Positions 35,901-45,600 of a stretch of DNA of 64,000 nt are shown here, one piece after another. Under the pieces are notes generated by a model. That model did not search any database and was not told the origin of the DNA. It worked only from the letters and a program-made list of their open reading frames with translations. A program made the position numbers and the translations under genes. Position 1 is the first letter of the stretch. Every line of letters begins with the position of its first letter. The stretch comes from Closterium sp. Naga37s-1 (lineage: Eukaryota; Streptophyta; Zygnematophyceae; Desmidiales; Closteriaceae): positions 1,654,501 to 1,718,500 of the forward strand of contig CANJKZ010000977.1 of assembly GCA_947471745.1 (NCBI GenBank), given 5' to 3'.

Positions 35901-38900
35901 CAGTGCAGAGCAGTGCATGAGAGTGACTCACATCAATAGCAGGAAAACGCGGTGCCTGCTGCCCCTGCCGCTCACACCCATACTGCCGCACAAGGAACCG
36001 TCGGATGTCCCGGGCAGTGAGCAGGCAGTCAAGGCGGGAGAGCAGCGAGGGGAGCAGCGAGGCAAAGAGCACGTGCTGCAGTGGCAGCACCGGTACCAGT
36101 AGCTCCAATGGGAGGTGTGACATCTGCCGGCTCCTAGCCTTCTCCTTGCCCTGCTGCTGCTCCTTATTTGCCTCCTCCTGCCCTGTGCCTTGCTCCTGCT
36201 GCTGCCCCGTGCCTTGCTGCTGCTGCTCCTGCTTCTGCCCCTTATCTGCCTCCTGCGCTGTGCGTTGCTGCTGCTGCCGCTGCTGCTCCTTCTCTGCTGT
36301 AGTCTTGTCTACTGCAGCCATGCCTGCTAGAGCCTCATCGGCTACAGCCGTGTCTGCTACAGCCTCATTTGCCAAAGCCTTGTCTGCTACAGCTGTGTCT
36401 GTTCCAGCCTTGTCTGCTACAGCCTCAACAGCCTCGTCTGCCAAAACCTTGTCTGCTACAGCTGTGTCTGCTACAGCCTCAACAGCCTCGTCTGCCAAAA
36501 CCTTGTCTGCTACAGCTGTGTCTGCTATAGCCTTCATTGCTCCAGCCTTCTCTGCTACAGCCGGCCCCACTGTAGTGCTGGCACGTTCAGGCATCTGCTC
36601 CTCTCGCCCTAATTGGACAGCCCTGTTGACGAGATCCCAAGTGTCCACTGCGAAAGGGAGGGAGAGAGAGCGGGGACGGGGCACTCAAGCACGCATCAAA
36701 ACTCGTCCAGCCACTCAATTGGACAGCCCTGTTGACGAGATCCCAAGTGTCCACTGAGGTGGGGGAAATGGAAGGGAGATGAGTGGGGGGGTTTCGTTAA
36801 GGAACTTTTCAGAATTCTCGAAATTGGTTATCAACACTGTTAGACGGCCCTGCTGGCCGGATCCTAACACTGTTAGACGGCCCTGCTGGCCGGATCCTAA
36901 CACTGTTGGACGGCCCTGCTGTTGGGCAGATCCTAAGTGTCCCCTGAGCGAGGGCGATGCAGGGGTGGTGGACTTTTGAGTCGACTCAAAAGTAACCTCG
37001 TTACAATGGCACACGGCACTTTTGAGTCGACTCAAAAGTCACCTCGTTACAATGGCACACGGCACTTTTGAGTCGACTCAAAAGTCACCTCGTTACAATG
37101 GCACACGGCACTTTTGAGTCGACTCAAAAGTCACCTCGTTACAATGGCACACGGCACTTTTGAGTCGACTCAAAAGTCACCTCGTTACAATGGCACACGG
37201 CACTTTTGAGTCGACTCAAAAGTCACCTCGTTACAATGGCACACGGCACTTTTGAGTCGACTCCAAAATTGGTTATCAACACTGTTGGACGGCCCTGTTG
37301 GCCAACAGATCCTAAGTGTCCCCTGAGAGAGGGCGATGCAGGGGTGGTGGAGGGGCATAGAGGGGAATGGAGGAAGAGAGTGAGGAGATGAAGGGGGAAG
37401 AGGGTGAGGAGATGGAAGGGAGACGGGCGAGAAAGGGGGTTTTAAGGCATGCATGCATGGGATAGTACCTGTGTGTAAACAGACATGAGAGGACAGACAA
37501 GAACAGACAAGCGGGCTGGTGCACATATGATATCGATACAAATGTACAAACCAATGAACGAGGATTGCAGTGCGGCTTACATTCTGGTGGGATCTGCAGC
37601 AGCAGCAGTGCATTGCGCAGCTCTGGCTTCAGCTGGCATGCAGCGAACAGTGGCTGGTCGGGATGGCGCAGTGATATGCCGTACCTGGTGATGGGGGTTA
37701 GGCGTAGCAGGGTTAGGGGTGCATGAGGGTAGGAGTATAAGGGTTTCACTTGACAGTGCCTAGGGCAGCAGCAGCAATGCATTGCGCAGCTCTGGCTTCA
37801 GCTGGCATGCAGCGAACAGGGGCTGGTCGGGGTGCTGCAGCGATATGCCGTACCTGAAGAGGAGGTTAGGGGTGGCAGGGTTAAGGGTGCTTAAGTGCAA
37901 GGGTGTAGGGGTGTGGGTGTTTGGCGGTGTGTGCAGCCCCTGGCTCTGGCTTCAGCTGGCGAACAGGGGCTGGTCAGGAGACTGCAGCGATATGCCGTAC
38001 CTGGAGAGGAGGTTAGGGGTGACAGGGTTAAGGGTGCATAAGGTTAGGGGTAGAGGTAGCACGGCGATAGTCCATACTAGGTACTTTTGAGAAATTTGAA
38101 ATTCGGCCACTGGGCTTGGGGTTGCCGGTTGAACGTCCACTGTTTTGGGATGAATCGAAGTGTTAATCTTATGAGTTCAGTTTATTGGGTCCCCCAATGC
38201 GTGCAGCAGCAGCAGTTGGGACACAGCACTGAAAAGAATGCTCCACCTAAACACAGGGGCTGTGTTGGTTGCATGCACTTGCTGGTTGGGCAGTGAGAGA
38301 TAATTGAGGGGCATGCAAGGCATGATTGAGGGACAGGACATGTGTGCACTCACTGGTTGTGGAAGTACTGTTGAAACGTCCCTCCATGCGGCCCCACGAA
38401 CTCACTCCGTGCTGTCCTCCCTTCCGGATCCCTCCCCACCAACCACCAGGTACACCAGCCGCGACTGCTCCCCCCAGTTTCTCACCCGCATGCCCCAGGA
38501 AATGCACTCACTGGTTGTGGAAATACCGTACTCGCTGCACTCGCTGCACTCACTGGTTCTGGAAGTACTGTACTCGCTACACTCACTGCACTCACTGATT
38601 CTGGAAGTACTGTTGGAACGTGCCTCCATGCGGCCCCACGAACTCACTGCGTGCTGTCCGCCCCTCGGGGTCCCTCCCTCCCAACCAGCTGGTACAGCAG
38701 ACACCAGTGCACACCCCGCCCCACTCCCTCATCCGCCACTTATTATGGCACTCACTGGGACTGGAAGTACTGTTGAAACGTCCCTCCATGCGGCCCCACG
38801 AACTCACTGCGTGCTGTCCGCCCCTCGGGGTCCCTCCCTCCCAACCAGCTGGTACAGCAGACACCAGTGCACACCCCGCCCCACTCCCTCATCCGCCACT

Positions 38901-40090
38901 TATTATGGCACTCACTGGGACTGGAAGTACTGTTGAAACGTCCCTCCATGCGGCCCCACGAACTCACTGCGTGCTGTCCTCCCCTCCGGATCCCTCCCCA
39001 CTAACTGGTACAGCAGACGCGAATATCTTCCCCAGTTTCTCACCCGCATGCCCAAGGAAATGCACTCACTGATTCTGGAAGTACTGTTGGAAAGTGCCTC
39101 CATGCGGCCCCACGAACTCACTGCGTGCTGTCCTCCCTTCCGGATCCCTCCCCACTAACTGGTACAGCAGACGCGAGTGCACCGCACATGCCACCATGCC
39201 GTGCAGTTCCCGTTCGTCCACAGGCCCACGAGCACACACGAGCAGAGGCGTGGTAGCAGGGACATCCTGAGTGGTGCTTGGGACATCAGCAGCAGCAGCA
39301 GCAGCAGCAGTATCACCATCCGCAGCTTCAGCAGCCGCAGCACCATCACCATCAGCAGCATCACCAGCAGCAGCAGCACCACCACCATCACCAGCACCAT
39401 CAGCATCACCAGAAGCAGCACTTGCACGCCCTTTCAAGGCCGCACCCAGAGACACCACCCTGTCCACCGTCCCCCAGTCAATTCTCTTTTGAGTCGACTC
39501 AAAAGTCAACTCATCACCACCAGCACCATCAGCATCACCAGAAGCAGCACGTGCGCAGCCTTTCAAGGCCGAACTACAGCCTCCCAGAGACACCACCCTG
39601 TCCACCGTCCCCCAGTCAATTCTCCGCATCAACATGATCATCACATCATCATCCCCTCCCCTGCTCATGCCATCATGACCTCCCTTGCTCATGTTATCGT
39701 GACCTCCCATGTTCATCATACCATCATTGCCTCCCCTGCTCACGTTAGCCCCTCCCGCCTGCTCCTCTCCATCCACCCCTTCGCATTCCTTGCTTGCATT
39801 CGTCCCTCTCCCATCCTTCCCTCTCCCATCGACCTCTCGCAAGTCTGCGGCTGCCCCTTTGCCTCTTTCGTCCCCTCCTCCCTCCCCCAAGCAGGGCAGC
39901 ACGAGGCAGTAGTGGGATGCGGTCCAGAACGCACCAAAGGGGCGCACAGCGGTGCTGATGGGCGTGGGCTGGGTACCACCAGCAATATCAGCTGCAGTCG
40001 TGGCAACCGCTGCTGCTGCCGCCGATCCAGCGGAAGCAGCACCAGATTCATCTCTAGCTGCAGTTGCTTCAGCTGTAGCAGCGACAGATT

Positions 40091-40137
<47 letters not shown>

Positions 40138-41567
40138 TGGGCGAGGATGGGAGCATGGTGCATGAGGTCCCATCGGTCCAATGCCATGCCGAACAGACGC
40201 ATGTGGTAGCACATGGCACTGGCCAGCTGAAGAGCATTCGAGAGGATGAGGATACGGGGGACACGGGGGAATAAGGAGATGGGGGAGACGAGGTTGGTGG
40301 GTGCAGTGCAGGTGGGTGCAGAGCTGACGCATTCTGACACCTGCATGAGCTGAACCTGAACCATCCGATTCACCTGAACCACCTGAATAGCCTGAATTAT
40401 CTGAACCATATGAACCACCTGAATCATCAGAACCATCTGAACCACCTGAATCACCTGAACCATCTGAATGGTCTGAGCGCGACTGACCTGCTGAGGCGAG
40501 AAAGCAAGGGCTCCAAGAGGGGAGAGTCGGACCGATCCCGAAGCAGTAAGAGCAGCAGTAGCAGCAGCAGTAGCAGCAGCAGTAGCAGCAGCAGTAGCAG
40601 CAGCAGTAGCAGCAGCAGTAGCAGCAGCAGTAGCAGCAGCAGTAGCAGCAGCAGTAGCAGCAGCAGTAGCAGCAGCAGTAGCAGCAGCAGTAGCAGCAGC
40701 AGTAGCAGCAGCAGTAGCAGCAGCAGTAGCAGCAGCAGTAGCAGCAGCAGTCACGCCAGCAGCGACCTGCTGAGGCGAGAAAGCAAGGGCTCCAAGAGGG
40801 GAGAGTCGGACCGATCCCGACACAACTGGGGGTGTTTGCGAGGAAGGCTGGTGGGGAAACCCAGATGAGGTGCCGGCAGAGACAACACCAGCAGCAGTAC
40901 GAGAAGCAGTAGCCGTAGCTGTAGCTGTAGCAGCTAATCCCACATCTGTAGCAGCAGGTCCCAAAGCTGTAGCTTCAGGTGCCGTAGCTGTAACTGTAGG
41001 TTCCGAAGCTGCAGCTGCAGGTGCATGTGTTGCATGTGTAGCAGCAGAGCAAGCTCCAAAATACTTGGAGCAAAGGGGGACTTCCATGTCTGCCACGTCA
41101 TCATCCAGCGGGCCAATGGCAGGCGACGTCAGCAGCATGAACCCGGAAAAGCACTCCGTGCTGCACGTCCCGTTATAAGCATCTCCATTACCGGAGCTCG
41201 AGTTGGAGGAGAAGAAACGGAGAGAATAGGCATGGAAGGGACCGATGTTAGGACTTGCTGGGATGGTAGGTGTGGCTTCTGCTACTGATGGTTCATTTGT
41301 CGCTGCTGCTGATGGCGCTGCTGTCTGTGGTGATTCATCTGCTGACGGTGCTGGTGTGGCTGAAATGGATTTCTGAGACGTCTCAAATGTACTGGGACTT
41401 GCTGGGGTGGTAGCTTTGGCTGCTGCTACTGATGGTTCATCTGTTGTTGCTGCTGCCGATGGCGCTGCTGTCTGTGGTGATTCATCTGCTGACAGTGTCG
41501 CTGCTGTTTCTTCTGGAATGGGTACTGCCGGTGACATGGCATCTGTCGTTGCACGATCCGCCATCAT
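31045..41567 (-). CDS. Dicer-like protein copy B (DCL-B), helicase-less, multi-exon
   Basis: RNase III family dsRNA-processing protein of the Dicer type. From the ATG at 41567 the order is: Ala/Thr-rich leader, platform strand (IGPFHAYSLRFFS, LLTSPAIGPLDDDVADMEV), LILSNALQLASAMCYHMRL, DWGTVDRVVSL, PAZ (YGISLRHPDQPLFAACQL), LPLELLVPVLPLQHVLFASL plus LPSLLSRLDCLL, RNase IIIa, RNase IIIb, dsRNA-binding segments, stop at 31045. RNase IIIa keeps all four metal-ligand positions (E and D in YESDEVLGDS, D and E in LADVAESLVGA). RNase IIIb has lost at least two (WERRLVFLGEAVLD, SDLIKTLTAAVFLDS). No DExD/H helicase or DUF283 is found upstream, where PPL-B lies instead. Many exons are re-duplicated, so exact splicing needs transcripts. 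Low-complexity Ala, Ser and CAG tracts inflate the protein. Confidence 0.75.
32930..34475 (-). CDS. DCL-B RNase IIIb block, degenerate active site
   Basis: AMGYRFRDEGILREAIREGE, WERRLVFLGEAVLDFLVMHH, HQLTNLRKAVIHSERFCQLA and QKPFPK join (AAG/GTAACT, CATCAG/GACGTC) to DVSDLIKTLTAAVFLDS. Compared with E/QRLEFLGDAVLD and LGDIVESxAGA, the first Glu is Val, the LGD Asp is Glu and the second-motif Glu is Lys. DCL-A has the same changes, so the loss predates the duplication. Confidence 0.75.
34195..34430 (-). repeat. In-frame duplication with a 56-bp perfect palindrome at 34279-34334
   Basis: The usual 18-bp palindrome (core ACGT) is extended outward to 56 bp by perfect inverted copies of CACGTGTATGAAGAAGTG plus one base. 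The flanking sequence (CCTCCCTCCACCAGCCCTTC region) is tandemly duplicated and the reading frame stays open. Confidence 0.9.
34476..35500 (-). CDS. DCL-B RNase IIIa block with exon-start copies
   Basis: The main exon (about 35155 leftwards) reads ALTCPGTTESGVGTYESDEV plus LGDSCVQL, then CHLFAAAGLPPQP, DDMKGQCVKLVSNKHLAALA, a Pro/Ser/Gln-rich loop, and GKKTLADVAESLVGASWRCG. The four acidic metal ligands of an RNase III centre are present. Copies of the exon start at about 35335, 35490 and 35700 give altered versions. Confidence 0.75.
35803..36684 (-). CDS. DCL-B PAZ-end block with Ala/Asp/Val repeat
   Basis: Encodes VDTWDLVNRAVQLGREEQMP, a KVLADEAVEAVADTAV-type repeat, a Gln-rich run and then LPLELLVPVLPLQHVLFASL plus LPSLLSRLDCLLTARDIRRF, the conserved end of a plant Dicer PAZ domain and lead-in to RNase IIIa. 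VNRAVQLG-type exon starts are repeated upstream at 36.7 and 36.9 kb. Confidence 0.65.
   Translation of the reverse strand: MPRPRSLSLPFAVDTWDLVNRAVQLGREEQMPERASTTVGPAVAEKAGAMKAIADTAVADKVLADEAVEAVADTAVADKVLADEAVEAVADKAGTDTAVADKALANEAVADTAVADEALAGMAAVDKTTAEKEQQRQQQQRTAQEADKGQKQEQQQQGTGQQQEQGTGQEEANKEQQQGKEKARSRQMSHLPLELLVPVLPLQHVLFASLLPSLLSRLDCLLTARDIRRFLVRQYGCERQGQQAPRFPAIDVSHSHALLCTALLCTALLCTAPILVSTLQARTSFSCDAFESF
36972..37270. repeat. 46-bp tandem array, each unit with a TCGA-core palindrome
   Basis: Seven palindromes with centres at 36982.5, 37028.5, 37074.5, 37120.5, 37166.5, 37212.5 and 37258.5, exactly 46 bp apart. The unit also contains TCACCTCGTTACAATGGCAC. The last palindrome is damaged on its right arm. 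Confidence 0.95.
37570..38020 (-). CDS. DCL-B PAZ core exon and two tandem copies
   Basis: RYGISLRHPDQPLFAACQLK plus PELRNALLL is the PAZ strand pair that follows YFQNQ (CA/G phase join). Copies start at about 37683, 37853 and 38000. The rightmost is short, and the other two run into distinct 3' ends, so they may be alternative exons. Confidence 0.65.
38320..39120 (-). repeat. Five copies of the PAZ-entry exon end in DCL-B
   Basis: GRTARSEFVGPHGGTFQQYF plus QNQ/S and a GTGAGT donor occurs at about 39110, 38960, 38800, 38640 and 38390. Two adjacent copies (38640-38960) are almost identical over 160 bp, so recent. DCL-A has two such copies at 13.97 and 14.15 kb. Confidence 0.8.
39066..41567 (-). 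CDS. DCL-B N-terminal block: platform to PAZ entry
   Basis: An 833-codon open stretch starting MMADRATTDAMS. It holds the platform motif DDDVADMEV and the region MCYHMRLFGMALDRWDLMHH, then ASHYCLVLPCL, the RIDWGTVDRVVSL segment (duplicated in frame) and VHSRLLYQLVGRDPEGRTAR, ending YFQNQ at a GTGAGT donor. Very long Ala/Thr and Ser repeats interrupt it; whether they are exonic is uncertain. Confidence 0.65.
39430..39610 (-). repeat. 138-bp in-frame duplication with palindrome 39486-39505
   Basis: CTTTTGAGTCGACTCAAAAG separates two copies of the RIDWGTVDRVVSLG segment. The frame is kept (46 residues added) and the palindrome reads TFESTQK. DCL-A has one copy and no palindrome. Confidence 0.85.
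40549..40751. repeat. 12-bp microsatellite AGCAGCAGCAGT
   Basis: About 17 units inside DCL-B, giving Ala/Thr on the minus strand. It is bounded on both sides by copies of CTGCTGAGGCGAGAAAGCAA, so the array sits in a larger duplication. Confidence 0.95.
41220..41480 (-). repeat. In-frame duplication near the DCL-B N-terminus with decayed palindrome 41369-41390
   Basis: The perfect centre TGAGACGTCTCA (41374-41385) lies between copies of a segment encoding Ala/Thr/Ser-rich repeats (GATGGCGCTGCTGTCTGTGG). Frame kept, reading TFETSQKS. Confidence 0.75.
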
Positions 41568-41689
41568 GCGGAGACAAGATTCACAGAAACGCCAGCAAGC
41601 TGAACCTTGCTCAATGACAACGCGGTGAACTCTAGGAACATGAGCAATCTAGAGAACTCTAGGAGGAATCAGCTTATCACGGAACCGCA

Positions 41690-41760
41690 ATCTGCATTTT
41701 GACGCGCCTCAGAATACTCCTCGCTACACGCAGATTTTGAGGCGCCTAAAAAAGAATCAG
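41690..41760. repeat. Two decayed palindromes upstream of DCL-B
   Basis: TTTTGACGCGCCTCAGAA at 41697-41714 and TTTTGAGGCGCCTAAAAA at 41735-41752, between two copies of a GAATCAGCT...CGCAATCTGCA segment. Confidence 0.7.
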
Positions 41761-42219
41761 CTCTTCGCTGAAGCGCAATCTGCAGCGAAGGCAAACTTTT
41801 GCTCCGTCTAATCAGCCGCGAGACGCTATACACCTGCAATCCCAGTCGGCTACCGTGTAGCTTTCCGTGGGTTAGCGAAGGCTACAGCCATGTGGCTGAT
41901 TTGAAGCAGCGAGAACGGCGGACGACAATGGCGGACGACAACGATGGAGGGGTCGTGCACACCATAGATTTCGACGGAGAGGGAGGAATCACTTCTGTAG
42001 TGAGGATGCGTTTTTCCCTTTTGTGAACTTTTTCGAAAAGCAGTGACCCAAGAAAGGTAACTATAAATTTCGTGAGCATAAAAAGAAATAAGAGGAAGAC
42101 ATTAGTCACTCACACAAGACATACTTTCTAATAGATAAAATGCTGGCACCAATGATTTCATGCAAACTATGCTGAGCTGCGAATACGGGACCCAAACGCT
42201 GTACCATCGCCTAAGTTAA

Positions 42220-42600
42220 GCTTGTGCAATCTACACATAGACACCACTACCACAAAGGGAGGACATGCCTTTCTCCCTCCTCTTTTTTCTTGTGAAATAG
42301 GATGATTTCGTAGTCGGCTCAAAATGCACGTGTGCAAGCTGCGCATGGGCACCACCACAAATGAAGCGCGTGTCTTTCTCCCTCCTCTCCTCCCTCGCGC
42401 CTCCCCGCTTGCAGCATGAATCTTGAGTCAACTAATAATCATCCCGCCTGTGCATGCTGCGCAAGGGCACTACAACAAAGGCAGGACGTGTCTTTCGCCC
42501 TCCTCTCCTCCCTCGCGCCTCCCCACTTGCAGCATGTCGTTAAGGTCTACTAATAATCATCCCGCCTGTGCATGCTGCGAATGGGCATTACCACAAAAGC
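42220..42600 (-). repeat. Four roughly 115-bp tandem copies at the PPL-B 3' end
   Basis: A block containing CACAAA, GTGTCTTTC, CCTCCTCTCCTCCCTCGCGC and TGCAGCATG recurs four times with divergence. The rightmost copy contains the PPL-B stop. They are probably duplicates of the last coding bases plus 3' UTR. Confidence 0.7.
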
Positions 42601-45600
42601 AGGACGTGTCCTCCTGCCCTCTCTCCTCCCCCCAGCTTCCGCACTTTCAGAAGCTTCCAACCCGCTCGGAGAATCAGCTGCTACCAACCGCCCTTGAATC
42701 TGGCCGCAACTCATGCTCTTCACAGGGATCTTAACAGGAGGAAGGTTAAAGGAAGGCCTGAAAGGAAGATTTGTTGATATCATTCGAGGCGTGGGTGGGG
42801 AAGCACGGGAAGACAGTGAAAGTGCGGCCGCAGCTACGGCAGCACCAACAGCAGAAGCACCAACAGCAGAAGCACCAGGAGCAGAAACACCAGCAGCAGA
42901 AGCACCAGCAGCAGAAGCACCAGAAGCAGCAGCAGCAGCAGCACCTGCTAGGGCCGTTGTTCCCTGACTAACCTCAGCAGCTTCACCAGCGATTTTATCA
43001 AAAATAGACCCCGCCGGCCTGCGAAGGGCACCTGCAGCAGCAGGAGGAGCAGCAGCACCTGCAGCCGCAGCAGCAGCACGGAACGTGGAAGTTTGTAGCA
43101 AGCTTGTGGTGTCAACAGCAGCACGGAATGTTGAAGTTCGGAGCGGGCTTGCAGTGTCAACAGCAGAACGGATGCCAGCAGAACGAATGTCAGCATGCCA
43201 CGATGCCCTTCGTCTCATGGGCCGGTAACCGCGTCCTCCCGGTGATCTAGCCCCCCCTCCAGATGTTGCACTGGCAGAGGCAGATGGGCTATCTGGGTCA
43301 ATATTCCAGGACACCCGCTTGCCGGCACTTGGAGAAGCTGCGGTGGTGCTGGCTGATTTGAGGCTCGAGCGGCGACCAGAGGGGGATAGAGTGTCACTGC
43401 TGAGAATTCTCAAAAGTGACTCTGACGAAGCTGCAGTGGCGCTTGCTGAGGGGGATAGGGAGGCGGTGGAGGAATGAGAGGGCGTGAGAGGTGATGGGGA
43501 TGAGGGAGGGAGATGAGGGGATGGAGATGAGGGAGTGAGAGGAGGGGATAGAGAAGGACGGGGAGACTTAGAAGGAGGGGATAGAGAAGGACGGGGTGAC
43601 TTCAGAGTCAACCCAGAAAGCGAGTGACAGTCGCTGGGAGGAGAGGAATGGGCTGGGTGCGTAAAAGGCCACGCTCCAGTTCTTGCAACCGTTTCTTCTA
43701 CAGTTTCTGCCACAGCATGCCCATTCTCGGCAACAACAGCAGCTGTAGCTGTGGCCGTGACTCCAGGAACAACTTGCGACTTAACAGTTTCCGCCGCTGC
43801 TTCTGCTGCCGCTGCTTCTGCTGCCGCTGCTTCTGCTGCCGCTGCTTCTGCTTCCGCTGCTGCTGCAACCTTACCGGTAGAACCTGCAAGCTGATCAACA
43901 GACTCAGAGCTGTGATGCCCGTGATGCCAATCCTTGTGGTGCTTCATCATGGAAACAAAGTCGTGAATGTGAAGCCAATCCTTGTGCTTTACCATCGAAG
44001 CAGCGTTGTGGCTGTCTGTGTGACTGTCTGTGTGACTGGCTGTGTGACTGTCTTTGTGACTGTCTTTGTGGCTATGAAGCCAGTGCTTGAAGTCGTGACT
44101 GTGGTGCCCGTCCTTGTGGTGCTTCATCATCGAAACAAACTCGTGAATGTGAAGCCAATCCTTGTGCTTCGCCATCGAAGCAGAGTCATGGCTGTGATGC
44201 CAGTCCCTGAAGTCGTGATTGTGAAGCCAGTGTTTCAAGTCGTGGATGTGAAGCCAGTCCTTGTGTTTCATCGAAGAAGCAGCGTCGTGACTGTGATGCC
44301 AGTCAATGTGCTTCATCTTCGAAATAAAGTCGTGAATGTGAAGAAAGTCTGTCATTGAAGCAAAGTCATGGCTGTGGTCGTGCCTTGCTGATCCACCTTT
44401 CACCCCTCCTCCTCCTCCTCTCCCTTCCCCTCCCCCTCCTCTGTTTCCTCCTCCTCCTCCTCCACCTCCTCCTCTTCCATTCCCCCCCAATCTACCAGAG
44501 ACCATCCCCGGAAGACCATAGCTCTCGGGAGGAGCAATCAGCCTCCACACGCCCATATCGCTGAGATTCGTCTCCGATCTGCTCTGGCGCATTTGATACG
44601 CCGCTGACTTTTGACTCGACTCAAAAGTCGCCCGGCTGGAACCCGCGGCCTTGAACTGTAATGGAGCTGCCTTAGACAATAACGAATCTGACTTAAACGA
44701 GGATGAAGGCGAGGGGCGGTCGAAGCTTGAATGCAGAGCAGATGGAGAGCGCAAGGGAGAGGAAGAGGGAGACAAAGCAGGAGAGGAAGCAGGAGAAGAA
44801 GAGGGAGAGGAAGGGAAGGACCAAGAGGGAACCGGCAGAGAGTTGGAGGAACGGGATGCAGGTTCAGGGCTGTGGAAAATCCTATCCTGCTGCTCCTCTT
44901 GCTGCTGCTGCCGCTGTTTCTCAGGCAGGTGAGAGCCGCAATGGTGTTTTTCAGGCAGGTGCAAACTGTCATGATGTTTCTCGGGCAGTTGAGAGCTGCT
45001 GTGGTGCTTCTTGAACAGGTGCAAGCCGCCATGGTGTTTCTCGGGCAGATGCGAGCTGTTGTTATCATTCTCGGGCAGGTGCAAGCTGCCGTGGTGTTTC
45101 TCGGGCAGGTGAGAGCTGCTGTGGTGTTTCTTGAACAGTTGCAAGCCGCCATGGTGTTTCTCGGGCAGATGCGAGCTGTCGTGATCTTTCTCGGGCAGGT
45201 CCGAGCTGCCATGTTGTTTCTCGGGCAGATGAGAGCTGCTGTGGTGCTTCTTGAACAGGTGCAAGGCGCCATGATGTTTCTCGGGCAGATGTGAGCTGTC
45301 ATGAACTTTCTCGGGCAGGTGTGAGCTGCTATGTTGTTTCTCGGGCAGGTGAGAGCTGCTGTGGTGTTTCTTGAACAGGTGCAAGCCGCCATGGTGTTTC
45401 TCGGGCAGATGCGAGCTGTCATGATCATTCTCGGGCAGGTGCGAGCTGCTGTGGTGTTTCTTAAACAAGTGCAATCCACCATGAGGTTTCTCGGGCAGGT
45501 GCGAGCTGTCATGGTGTTTCTTGAACAGGTGCAACCTCGCATGATGTTTCTCGGGCAGGTGTGAGCTGCCATGATCTTTCTCGGGCAGATGCGAGCTGCC

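Noticed and set aside
11050-37270. The 52-bp and 46-bp palindrome arrays as CRISPR
   Set aside because: The spacers are identical copies of exon or intron sequence rather than unique spacers, and the genome is eukaryotic.
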